A stretch of 5,273 nt of DNA from Syntrophobacterales bacterium (GCA_020052215.1 JAGVPN010000219.1:1-5273), one strand, 5' to 3'; positions 1 to 4,861 are shown, numbered from the stretch's first letter. Program-made: numbers and translations. Notes: generated by a model from the letters alone, not told the origin.

Positions 1-780
1 GCCGGGCTGGTGACCCTGGGGGTCCCCGCCAGCCTCAACGATATTCTGGAAGTGAAACTCACCGAGGCCATGACCCTGCCCCTGCCCGAGGCGGCCGCGG
101 CCCGGGCCTTGGGTAAGGCGGCCTGGGCGCCCATCCGGGAGTTCCTTAACGGAAAAAACGGAAAATTTATCGTGGCTCTGGGGCCGGGGATCGGGACCCA
201 CCCGGAGACTCGGGAGCTGGTGGGGCGGCTGGTGCGCGACCTTGCCGGCCCTATGGTCATCGACGCGGACGGCATCAACAACCTGGCGGGGGATATCGCC
301 GCCCTCGAAGACGCGGCGGGCCCCAGGATTCTCACCCCCCACCCGGGCGAAATGGCCCGGCTGGTGGGGGCCTCCATCCAGGCAGTGCAGGCCCGGCGCC
401 TGGACCTGGCTCGGGAGACCGCGGTTCGTCTCGGGGTCACCCTGGTGCTGAAAGGGGCCCAGACGGTGGTGGCGGCCCCCGACGGCCGCGCCTGTCTCAA
501 CTCCACCGGGAACCCGGCCCTGGCCAGCGGCGGCGCCGGGGATGTCCTCACCGGCTTCATCGGCGGTTTTCTGGCCCAGGGCCTGGCTCCCTGGGACGCC
601 GCCCGCCTGGGCGTCTACCTCCACGGCCTGGCCGCCGATTTTTTTGTCAGCCGCCACGGGCAACGGGGCATGATCGCCGGGGATTTGCTGGCCGTCTGGC
701 CCCAAATGCTCACGGAATTCAGCCAGGGAATGATACCCCCGGCAGAGGGAGATATATGCTTTACGCGCGTGATATCATGA
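1..780 (+). CDS. nnrD: ADP/ATP-dependent NAD(P)H-hydrate dehydratase domain (C-terminal part of Nnr/YjeF; 5' end outside window)
   Basis: This domain dehydrates S-NAD(P)HX, the hydrated damaged form of NAD(P)H, at the cost of ATP or ADP. It usually works with an NnrE epimerase domain, often fused at the N-terminus. The reading frame is open from base 1 (GCC GGG CTG GTG), so the protein begins upstream and 259 codons are visible. Ribokinase-like YjeF C-terminal motifs appear in order, numbered from the first visible codon: LGPGIG near 60, VIDADGINNL near 86-95, TPHPGE near 112-117, LKGAQT near 150, and the signature NSTGNPALASGGAGDVLTG near 167-185. The last contains the GAGD loop with the catalytic Asp near 181. 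An upstream fused NnrE half is likely but not visible. The last ~20 residues after the WPQML segment look like an unconserved tail, and the stop lies inside the next gene (25-bp overlap from ATG 756). Family assignment is very secure. Confidence 0.95.
   Translation, partial: AGLVTLGVPASLNDILEVKLTEAMTLPLPEAAAARALGKAAWAPIREFLNGKNGKFIVALGPGIGTHPETRELVGRLVRDLAGPMVIDADGINNLAGDIAALEDAAGPRILTPHPGEMARLVGASIQAVQARRLDLARETAVRLGVTLVLKGAQTVVAAPDGRACLNSTGNPALASGGAGDVLTGFIGGFLAQGLAPWDAARLGVYLHGLAADFFVSRHGQRGMIAGDLLAVWPQMLTEFSQGMIPPAEGDICFTRVIS
744..750 (+). promoter_or_regulatory. Ribosome binding site deciding the CBS-protein start
   Basis: AGAGGGA lies 5 nt before ATG 756, inside the 3' end of nnrD. It supports ATG 756 over the internal ATG at 777, which has no comparable purine-rich stretch upstream. 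Confidence 0.6.
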
Positions 781-1217
781 CCACGGAGGTTCTCACGGTC
801 AGTCCGGAAACCGCTATCTCGGATTTGGCCAAGACCCTGGAGAATCGCAAGATCGGCGGCTTGCCGGTGGTGGATAAAGACGGCCGCCTGGTGGGGGTCA
901 TCACCCAGAGCGACCTGGTGGAACGGGCCCGGGACCTGGAACTGCCTCCCGCCGTCAATATCCTGGACTTCCACTTCTACCTCCAGATTCCCTCGCATCT
1001 GCTCGCCCGGGTGGAAAAGATGCTGGGCGCCACGGTGGGCGATTGTATGAGCCGCAACCCCGTTACCGTGGCCCCGGACACCCCGGTCTCCCAGGTCGCG
1101 GCGCTCATGGCCAAACAGAAAGTCCACACCCTCCCGGTGCTCAAGGCAGGCAAAATCGTGGGCGTCATCGGCAAGATGGACCTGGTCCGGGCTATGGCCC
1201 GGGAACCCGGCGAGTGA
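756..1217 (+). CDS. Tandem CBS-domain protein (probable adenine-nucleotide sensor)
   Basis: The protein has 153 residues and consists almost entirely of a CBS pair (Bateman module). CBS1 spans about residues 7-58 and CBS2 about 97-150, joined by a linker with a hydrophobic/aromatic stretch (NILDFHFYLQIPSHLL). CBS pairs bind AMP, ATP, SAM or similar ligands at the domain interface. No enzymatic or membrane domain is attached, so the protein probably acts by ligand-dependent binding to a partner. CBS1 has the ribose-phosphate motif G-V-I-T-Q-S-D (T50, D53). In CBS2 the matching motif reads G-V-I-G-K-M-D, so Gly replaces the Thr/Ser and one site may be weak. ATG 756 is preferred because AGAGGGA (744-750) sits 5 nt upstream and because CBS proteins usually begin with a short stretch before the DIMT motif. 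ATG 777, which would give an ATGA overlap with nnrD, is the alternative. Overlap with nnrD implies co-transcription. Confidence 0.92.
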   Translation: MLYARDIMTTEVLTVSPETAISDLAKTLENRKIGGLPVVDKDGRLVGVITQSDLVERARDLELPPAVNILDFHFYLQIPSHLLARVEKMLGATVGDCMSRNPVTVAPDTPVSQVAALMAKQKVHTLPVLKAGKIVGVIGKMDLVRAMAREPGE

Positions 1218-1246
1218 TGCGGGGTGCCGCCATTGCAGGCCCCGGG

Positions 1247-1276
1247 ACACTCCCTCTGGCGAAAGGGAGGTGTTTT
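1247..1276 (+). terminator. Probable rho-independent terminator after the CBS gene
   Basis: ACACTCCCT (1247-1255) pairs with AGGGAGGTGT (1264-1273) with one bulged G and an 8-nt loop, and a short T run (1273-1276) follows. It begins 30 bp after the CBS stop codon. The U tract is short, so termination may be partial. If active, it separates nnr-CBS transcription from tsaE. Confidence 0.5.
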
Positions 1277-1281
1277 GAAAG

Positions 1282-1362
1282 TCCCCCTTTTTTAAAGGGG
1301 GATTTAGGGGGATTATTAAGCGCTTATCTAATCCCCCCTTACCCCCCTTTAGGAAAGGGGGG
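1282..1362. repeat. 81-bp palindromic repeat made of two mirrored hairpins
   Basis: The left hairpin is TCCCCCTTT (1282-1290), loop TTT, AAAGGGGGA (1294-1302). The right hairpin is CCCCCCTTT (1342-1350), loop AGG, AAAGGGGGG (1354-1362). Both have 9-bp perfect stems and 3-nt loops. Between them GGGGGATTA (1307-1315) is complementary to TAATCCCCC (1329-1336), and the centre holds the palindrome AAGCGCTT (1318-1325). The halves are thus reverse-complement copies and the whole unit can form one long hairpin or two side hairpins. This layout is typical of small dispersed intergenic palindromes (REP/MITE-like) common in GC-rich bacteria. It fills most of the CBS-tsaE gap. No transposase is present. 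A role in transcription stop or mRNA stability is possible but not shown. Confidence 0.8.
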
Positions 1363-1415
1363 AGAAAAAATCCAGATTTACCTACTATGTCAATTAGGCG
1401 TCACCTTAACCTGCT

Positions 1416-1886
1416 ATGAAACCGCTGGTGCGGGTCACCCGCAGTCCCGAGGCGACCCGGGCCCTGGCGGCCCGGTTGGGGCCATGGCTTGCCCCGGGGG
1501 ATGTGGTGGCCTTAAATGGTGAACTGGGCAGCGGCAAAACCGAGTTCGTCCACGGCCTGGCCGAAGGGCTAAAGGTGCCGCCCCACCTGGTGGCCAGCCC
1601 CAGCTTCACCCTGGTGCACGAGTATCCCGGGCGTGTGCCTTTGGTCCACCTGGACCTCTATCGCCTGGAAGACCTGCCTCCGGAGTTGCTCCCGGACCTG
1701 GAAGAATATCTTGCCGGCCCCCAGGTGGTGGCGGCGGAATGGGCCCGGCGGCTGGCCCCCTTGCTCCCCGGCGATTACCTGGAAGTTGACCTGGAGATTC
1801 TGGGAGAGAACCAGCGCCGGCTCACCTTCACCGGCCACGGGGAGCGGAGTTGGGAACTGGTGCGGAAACTGGCGGAAGCAGGCTGA
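1416..1886 (+). CDS. tsaE: tRNA threonylcarbamoyladenosine biosynthesis ATPase TsaE
   Basis: TsaE is a small cytosolic ATPase that binds TsaD/TsaB and resets the complex forming N6-threonylcarbamoyladenosine at position 37 of ANN-decoding tRNAs. The 156 residues match the usual family size. Visible signatures are the P-loop GELGSGKT (residues 35-42, K41 and T42), the SPSFTLVHEY block near 65-74, HLDLYRLE near 82-89 and AAEWARRL near 109-116. An in-frame TAA at 1407-1409 rules out a longer N-terminus, so ATG 1416 is the earliest possible start. No good Shine-Dalgarno sequence precedes it, and no convincing promoter is visible in the 53 bp between the palindromic repeat and the start. Expression may rely on read-through from nnr-CBS or on an atypical leader. 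The function assignment is secure. Confidence 0.95.
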   Translation: MKPLVRVTRSPEATRALAARLGPWLAPGDVVALNGELGSGKTEFVHGLAEGLKVPPHLVASPSFTLVHEYPGRVPLVHLDLYRLEDLPPELLPDLEEYLAGPQVVAAEWARRLAPLLPGDYLEVDLEILGENQRRLTFTGHGERSWELVRKLAEAG

Positions 1887-1938
1887 TAAGTGGTAGTGGT
1901 ACAAGGGTGCGCACTGCGCCACTCGGATATGGTCATGG

Positions 1939-1968
1939 CTGGTGCCGAGGTCCACTGCACCGGTTTTT
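1939..1968 (+). terminator. Candidate terminator after tsaE
   Basis: CTGGTGC (1939-1945) pairs with GCACCGG (1957-1963), with one G-T pair and an 11-nt loop, and five T residues follow (1964-1968). It lies about 55 bp after the tsaE stop. The stem is short for its loop, so this is a moderate candidate only. Confidence 0.4.
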
Positions 1969-1983
1969 GCATGGTATGCCTGT

Positions 1984-2005
1984 GAACAGCCGAGGGCGGC
2001 TGTTC
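1984..2005 (+). other. Perfect inverted repeat upstream of the TPR gene
   Basis: GAACAGCC (1984-1991) and GGCTGTTC (1998-2005) form a perfect 8-bp stem around a 6-nt loop, 34 bp before the start codon of the next gene. No T tract follows directly. It could be an operator-like site, a leader hairpin or part of the tsaE 3' end, and the sequence alone cannot separate these. Confidence 0.45.
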
Positions 2006-2028
2006 TACATTGATTTAAAAAGTTTTTT

Positions 2029-2033
2029 AGGAG
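2029..2033 (+). promoter_or_regulatory. Ribosome binding site of the membrane-anchored TPR gene
   Basis: AGGAG lies 6 nt before ATG 2040 in otherwise A/T-rich leader DNA (TTTAAAAAGTTTTTT). This is a near-ideal site and fixes the start. Confidence 0.8.
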
Positions 2034-2039
2034 ACTTAC

Positions 2040-2720
2040 ATGGCCAAGACAACTCCCCGGCGCAAGCTGGCGCTGGACAATCCTGAAGAAGTGCTAAACC
2101 TGGTGCAGCGCTTGTTGGAGCGGGTGAAGCCCTATGCCAAATGGCTGGGGCTGGCAGGGGTGGTGATCGCGGTGGGTCTGGGGGCCTGGGGGATCAATGC
2201 CAGGATTCAGGCGAGCCGGGAAGAGAAGGCCGCCGCGGCCTTGAGCCTGGTGACCCCCAAGGTGGACCTCAAGGTCCCGGCCATCGCCGCGGCCCAGGAC
2301 CTGGAGAAGTTTGTCCAGGAATACGCCGGCACCCCGGCGGCCCGGGAAGCGCAGCTCCTGCGGGCCAACCTCCTCTACCGGTTGCAGCTGTTCAACGAGG
2401 CCGCCAAGGCCTACGAATCCCTCCTGGACGGCCGGGACCCGGGCTGGGACACCCTGGTGAACGAAAGTCTCAGTTATTGCTACGAAGGCCTGGGGAACTT
2501 CAAAAAGGCGGCCCAGGTGCTCAAGCCCGTGGCGGAGCAAATCTCCGACCCCCTGAAGAGCGAGGTCCTACGCCGGCTGGCTATGCTCTATGAACAGGCT
2601 AAGGAGCCCAAGGAAGCCGCAGTCTACTGGCGCAAACTGCTGGAACAGCCGCCGGACGTCGCCCTGGCGCCGTATTTCCAGGAAAAACTGGCTGCCGCGG
2701 AGGCCGGCAGCCAGAAATAG
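2040..2720 (+). CDS. Membrane-anchored tetratricopeptide repeat protein (YfgM-like topology)
   Basis: The protein has 226 residues. A basic, charged N-terminal segment (residues 1-34, with a possible short amphipathic helix) precedes one hydrophobic helix at about 35-52 (WLGLAGVVIAVGLGAWGI). A helical domain follows. Positive charge before the helix predicts N-in topology with the repeat domain outside the cytoplasm. Residues about 100-210 form TPR-like helix pairs with typical small residues and A-x-x-x-Y/F spacing (for example LFNEAAKAYESLL, NFKKAAQVLKPV and PKEAAVYWRKLL). One N-terminal TM helix plus C-terminal TPR resembles the YfgM/TPR_21 group, whose E. coli member joins PpiD at the Sec translocon. 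That role is only an analogy, because there is no bam or sec gene nearby. No convincing terminator directly follows; ATAGCGG (2717-2723) and CCGCTAT (2753-2759) form a weak long-loop repeat over the stop. Confidence 0.85.
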   Translation: MAKTTPRRKLALDNPEEVLNLVQRLLERVKPYAKWLGLAGVVIAVGLGAWGINARIQASREEKAAAALSLVTPKVDLKVPAIAAAQDLEKFVQEYAGTPAAREAQLLRANLLYRLQLFNEAAKAYESLLDGRDPGWDTLVNESLSYCYEGLGNFKKAAQVLKPVAEQISDPLKSEVLRRLAMLYEQAKEPKEAAVYWRKLLEQPPDVALAPYFQEKLAAAEAGSQK

Positions 2721-2792
2721 CGGCAGATTATAGGCAATGCCAAAAGTTTTTTCCGCTATGCCACATGCGCCAAGAACCCAAATCCCCCCTAA

Positions 2793-2906
2793 TACCAAGT
2801 TGCCGTCAAACAAGTAATAATCCGAAGTGTAGGGGCGGTTCGCGAACCGCCCCTACGGTGGTTGCGACCATAAAGCCAGAATTACCTCTATGACGGCAAC
2901 TTGGTA
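2793..2906. mobile_element. 114-bp MITE-like element with 16-bp terminal inverted repeats and TAA duplication
   Basis: The left end TACCAAGTTGCCGTCA (2793-2808) is the exact reverse complement of the right end TGACGGCAACTTGGTA (2891-2906). Both sides are flanked by TAA (2790-2792 and 2907-2909). Removing the element and one TAA rejoins a continuous C-rich sequence, AATCCCCCC-TAA-CCCCCGG. A TA duplication with slightly shifted ends is an alternative reading, because the ends and flanks are both TA-rich. The interior has no coding capacity for a transposase, so the unit must be moved in trans if it is mobile. It carries a perfect 28-bp palindrome off-centre. The parent insertion sequence family cannot be named from the sequence alone. 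Confidence 0.75.
2829..2856. repeat. Perfect 28-bp palindrome
   Basis: The arm GTAGGGGCGGTTCG (2829-2842) is followed at once by its exact reverse complement CGAACCGCCCCTAC (2843-2856). It lies inside the MITE-like element, nearer the left end. Palindromes of this composition are common dispersed intergenic repeats in GC-rich bacteria (general knowledge, not a database result). It may be part of the element or a second repeat nested in it. As RNA or single-stranded DNA it would form a strong hairpin. Confidence 0.85.
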
Positions 2907-2939
2907 TAACCCCCGGTTGAGGAGGAATGACTGCACCAT

Positions 2940-3009
2940 AGCGGCGTCCAGCCGGGATGTCAAGCCCGGGTGGATTGGAGCCCACCGCCTGGAGGGCCAC
3001 TCCCCCGCT
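2940..3009. other. GC-rich segment with branched folding potential (possible structured RNA)
   Basis: Several nested complementary blocks are visible: outer AGCGG (2940-2944) with CCGCT (3005-3009), then TCCAG (2947-2951) with CTGGA (2989-2993). These enclose two adjacent hairpins, CCGGG/CCCGG (2952-2956, 2965-2969) and GTGG/CCAC (2970-2973, 2982-2985), each with an 8-nt loop. An alternative GGAG/CTCC hairpin (2991-2994, 3000-3003) competes with the second stem. CTGCACC occurs as a direct repeat just outside (2931-2937 and 3008-3014). The strand is undecided. High GC makes chance pairing easy and I recognise no known RNA family, so this is a weak call. Confidence 0.25.
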
Positions 3010-3017
3010 GCACCGCC

Positions 3018-3044
3018 AAAAGAAAGGCCCCCGGAGGGGGGCCT
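3018..3044 (-). terminator. Rho-independent terminator of the small exported TPR gene
   Basis: On the minus strand an 8-bp GC-rich stem (3044-3037 with 3032-3025) with a 4-nt loop is followed by TTCTTTT. It lies 33 bp beyond the TAG stop of the gene ending at 3078. On the plus strand no T tract follows, so it serves the minus strand. Confidence 0.85.
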
Positions 3045-3077
3045 AGGAGCTCCTGATGGGCGGCAGTTAGGCGCTAA

Positions 3078-3557
3078 TTATCTCAAGCCCTTCCCCGGCA
3101 CGGGGCCCGCAGTCATATAGCCTTTGACCATTTCAATGTTCATCTTGATCAAGGGTTCCAGATCCTGGTTACCGGAACTCCCCGCCACGGGTGCGTAGGC
3201 CGAGCAGATGCCCCCCACTTTGCACACCCGGTTGACCTGGACCATGTAGCCTTTAGCTTTTTCCAGAGCCTGGTTCAGAAAGGTGTCGGCCTTGTCAAAC
3301 TTCTTTTCCGTCACTTTGATGGAGGCCTTGTTGTTCAAGGCCAGGGGATTACCGGGATCCTTGGCCAGGACCTTGTCGAGAAGCGCATCGGCCTTCTTGT
3401 ACTGTTGCTTTTCGATCAGATCATAAGAATCCAGCAGCGCTTTGGTGATATCAAACGGTTTTTCGGCCTTTTTAGCCTTAGCCGCAAACGCCGCCCCCGC
3501 CCCGCACAGAGCCAGGGCCACTACGATGGCAAGTACTTTGACCCACGTCCGTTTCAT
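3078..3557 (-). CDS. Small exported tetratricopeptide repeat protein
   Basis: The protein has 159 residues. It starts with a classical signal peptide: basic MKRTWVK, hydrophobic core VLAIVVALALCGAGA, and a likely signal peptidase I cut after AFA (residue 25). A Lys/Ala-rich linker follows, then two TPR-like helix pairs over about residues 43-103 (QYKKADALLDKVLAKDPGNPLALNN and FDKADTFLNQALEKA). The PGNPLAL turn is typical of TPR repeats. The C-terminal part has two cysteines, C112 and C118 (VCKVGGIC), which could form a disulfide in the periplasm. The core Cys at residue 18 follows LAL, a poor lipobox, so a soluble periplasmic protein is more likely than a lipoprotein. ATG 3557 has a strong purine-rich site (AGGGAGGGAG) just upstream. 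The gene has its own promoter and terminator, so it is monocistronic. The specific function is unknown. Confidence 0.85.
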   Translation of the reverse strand: MKRTWVKVLAIVVALALCGAGAAFAAKAKKAEKPFDITKALLDSYDLIEKQQYKKADALLDKVLAKDPGNPLALNNKASIKVTEKKFDKADTFLNQALEKAKGYMVQVNRVCKVGGICSAYAPVAGSSGNQDLEPLIKMNIEMVKGYMTAGPVPGKGLR

Positions 3558-3618
3558 ATTCTCCCTCCCTTAAGGATGATGATGCCTTGACGATTAAGTG
3601 ATGCCGCCCTGCTCACAT

Positions 3619-3647
3619 AAGATAAGAGATTCCCCCTTGATTGTCAA
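3619..3647 (-). promoter_or_regulatory. Sigma-70-type promoter of the small exported TPR gene
   Basis: Read on the minus strand, TTGACA (3647-3642) is a perfect -35 box. It is followed after exactly 17 nt by TATCTT (3624-3619), a 4/6 match to the -10 box. An A/T-rich stretch with the palindrome AAAATATTTT (3646-3655) lies over and just upstream of the -35 box and could act like an UP element. Predicted transcription would start near 3612, leaving a leader of about 55 nt. Confidence 0.8.
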
Positions 3648-3845
3648 AATATTTTGCGGGGAAACCCGGCAGAATTCATTAATTACCACATTTTTTACGG
3701 CCTCAGAGAAGTTTTAGGCCAAGTGTCGGCAGTCTGCCGGGGGAATCAGCCCCCCTCTCCATTAGGCCACGCTCCCCACGGAGGAAGCCCCCGCCCTCCG
3801 GTTGCTGGATGGCCTGAAGTGCGGTTACCGGCCCGGGGCGCGGGT
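3648..3845. other. Intergenic region downstream of the dppC-like gene
   Basis: No gene is supported here. The region contains several short hairpins: GGCCT/AGGCC (3699-3703, 3716-3720), CGGCA/TGCCG (3727-3731, 3735-3739) and GGGGG/CCCCC (3739-3743, 3750-3754). None is followed by a U tract on the minus strand, so no standard terminator for the permease operon can be named. One or more may still protect or end that transcript. Confidence 0.5.
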
Positions 3846-4682
3846 TTATTCCTTCAAGCGGGGGTCGATGGCCTCTCGGATGCCTTCGCCCAAGAGGTTG
3901 TAGCTCATCACCGTGACCAGAATGGCCAGCCCCGGAAACACGGAAAGCCACCAGGCGATCTCAATGTTGTCTTTGCCGGCGGTAAGGATGTTGCCCCAGC
4001 TGGGGGTGGGGGGCATGACCCCGAGCCCCAGGAAACTCAGGGCGCTCTCGGTGAGGATGGCCCCGGCCACTCCCAGGGTGGCGGAGACCATCACCGGGGC
4101 CAGGGCGTTGGGCAGCAGGTGGCGGAGGATCAGGCGGGTGTCGCCGGCGCCCAGGGCCCGGGCCGCGGTGACGAATTCCCGTTCCCGCAAGGAGAGAAAT
4201 TCCGCCCGGACCAGGCGGGCTACGCCCATCCAGCTGGTGAGGCCGATGACCGCCATGATGTTCCAAATGCTGGGCTCCAGTATCGCAATCACGGCCAGAA
4301 TCAGGAAGAAGGCGGGAAAACAGAGCATCAGGTCCACCAGGCGCATGAGGGCCGAGTCCACCCATCCGCCATAATAACCCGCCAGGGCCCCGATGAAAAG
4401 ACCGATGAGGGTGGCCAGGCCCACCGCCACGAACCCCACCTTGAGGGACACCCGGGAGCCATAAATAATGCGGGAGAGGACGTCCCGGCCCAACGTGTCC
4501 GTGCCCAGGTAGTGAGCCGGGCTGGGGGGCATGAGCACTTCCTTGAGATTGATGCTGAGGGGGTCGTAGGGCGCCAGCCAGGGGGCGCAGATGGAAACCA
4601 CAAACAGCCCCAGGACCAGGGCCAGGCCGGTCATGGCCATGCGGTTGCGCTTGAAGTGGGTCCAGAATTCACGTTGTCTCAT
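3846..4682 (-). CDS. dppC: Peptide/nickel-type ABC importer permease, DppC/OppC family
   Basis: This inner-membrane subunit pairs with a DppB-type permease to form the channel of a peptide, dipeptide or nickel importer driven by two ATPases. Its 278 residues fit the family. Residues about 5-40 match the OppC N-terminal region (FWTHFKRNRMAMTG, then a TM helix ending near APYDP). The family motif YLGTDTLGRD is at 58-67. The permease core with several TM helices covers about 80-270. The cytoplasmic EAA loop that contacts the ATPase is at about 169-192 (EFVTAARALGAG through RHLLPN, with G178 and L190-P191). The FLGLG segment (218-222) and the end AIDPRLK are also typical. ATG 4682 has no Shine-Dalgarno sequence; it sits directly beside an A/C-rich repeat and overlaps the stop of a small upstream ORF (ATGA), so translation may be coupled. 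No ATPase gene follows. Substrate cannot be set from the permease alone. Confidence 0.93.
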   Translation of the reverse strand: MRQREFWTHFKRNRMAMTGLALVLGLFVVSICAPWLAPYDPLSINLKEVLMPPSPAHYLGTDTLGRDVLSRIIYGSRVSLKVGFVAVGLATLIGLFIGALAGYYGGWVDSALMRLVDLMLCFPAFFLILAVIAILEPSIWNIMAVIGLTSWMGVARLVRAEFLSLREREFVTAARALGAGDTRLILRHLLPNALAPVMVSATLGVAGAILTESALSFLGLGVMPPTPSWGNILTAGKDNIEIAWWLSVFPGLAILVTVMSYNLLGEGIREAIDPRLKE

Positions 4683-4774
4683 AGGAAATGGTTGTTGGTT
4701 TTTAGTTGTTGGTTTTTAGTTTTTGGTAAAAAGCAATATGCGGCGATTACCGTCTCTGCCATTACCTTGTTCAA
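4679..4774 (-). CDS. Candidate small ORF (31 codons) overlapping the dppC-like start
   Basis: A TTG at 4774-4772 is preceded by GAGGTGAT, a very strong Shine-Dalgarno match. It opens a 31-codon frame ending in TGA at 4681-4679, which overlaps the dppC ATG as ATGA. The predicted peptide begins MNKVMAETVIAAYCFLPK and then becomes Lys/Asn/Gln-rich because the A/C-rich repeat encodes it. A real conserved protein is unlikely. Its plausible role is to deliver ribosomes to the dppC start, which lacks its own site. Chance occurrence cannot be excluded. Confidence 0.3.
   Translation of the reverse strand: MNKVMAETVIAAYCFLPKTKNQQLKTNNHFL
4691..4718. repeat. Tandem 14-bp repeat, two perfect copies
   Basis: GTTGTTGGTTTTTA occurs at 4691-4704 and again at 4705-4718, followed by the related GTTTTTGGT (4719-4727). 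On the minus strand this reads as A/C-rich DNA just before the dppC start codon. It forms part of the left arm of the larger inverted-repeat element. Confidence 0.8.
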
Positions 4775-4861
4775 TGAATCACCTCAGGGGAATTTTGCCA
4801 ATTAATCGGCTTCTCAGCACGATACGGTTTCCAGTCCAACCAAAAACCAAAAACTAATAAC
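4705..4861. repeat. Inverted-repeat-bounded intergenic element between dppB- and dppC-like genes
   Basis: The 23-bp segment at 4705-4727 and the reverse complement of 4839-4861 agree at 20 of 23 positions; both consist of GTTTTTGGT/GTTTTTAG-type units. They enclose about 110 bp of ordinary-composition DNA with no gene except a possible small ORF. The element fills nearly all of the 186-bp gap between two genes that normally lie nearly end to end in dpp/opp operons. That suggests a later insertion or repeat expansion. No target duplication is clear, because the flanks are themselves repeat-like. Confidence 0.6.

Larger units (their letters stand above)
2721..3077. other. Convergent intergenic region between two TPR genes
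   Basis: This 357-bp stretch lies between two convergent stop codons. From left to right it holds an A/T-rich tail with a weak inverted repeat, a C-rich segment AATCCCCCC (2781-2789), the MITE-like element (2793-2906), the right half of the C-rich segment, a GC-rich stretch able to fold (2940-3009), and the terminator of the minus-strand gene (3018-3044). I see no protein-coding gene in it. An open frame at 2890-3120 has no usable ribosome site and runs over the repeat, the terminator and the 3' end of the opposing gene. Confidence 0.8.

Noticed and set aside
615..1250. Minus-strand open frame of 211 codons opposite nnrD and the CBS gene
   Set aside because: It is antisense to two well-supported genes and shows the His/Gly/Asp-rich composition of a shadow frame. 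No family motif is visible.
1383..1388. TACTAT as a -10 box for a tsaE promoter
   Set aside because: It matches only 4 of 6 consensus positions, and the expected -35 position falls in the G-run of the repeat with no resemblance to TTGACA.
1984..2005. Possible LexA (SOS) box in GAACAGCC...GGCTGTTC
   Set aside because: The spacing between the half-sites does not match LexA sites I know, and the downstream TPR gene is not an SOS gene. It was kept only as an unexplained inverted repeat.
2952..2969. Minus-strand match to a GGGCTTGACATCCCGG-like segment of 16S rRNA
   Set aside because: The match is only about 16 bases with no rRNA-like sequence on either side, so it is best seen as a chance hairpin.
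3078..3557. Lipoprotein reading of the small TPR protein through the Cys in its signal peptide
   Set aside because: The residues before the Cys are L-A-L, lacking the small residue expected at -1 of a lipobox. A standard AFA signal peptidase I site follows.
3727..3785. Minus-strand stretch resembling a tRNA (TGGCCTAATGG followed by a GGGGG-loop-CCCCC hairpin with CTGATT)
   Set aside because: It lacks the uridine at loop position 33, a T arm with the usual TTCGA loop and a closing acceptor stem.
3654..4805. Long plus-strand open frame of 383 codons covering the dppC-like gene
   Set aside because: It is antisense to a clear permease. Its product is low-complexity, rich in Gly/His/Gln/Pro as expected from reading GC-rich coding DNA backwards, and no ribosome site is visible.
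4691..4861. CRISPR array suggested by repeated A/C-rich units between the permease genes
   Set aside because: Units are short, adjacent and in opposite orientation at the two ends, without regular unique spacers or nearby cas genes.
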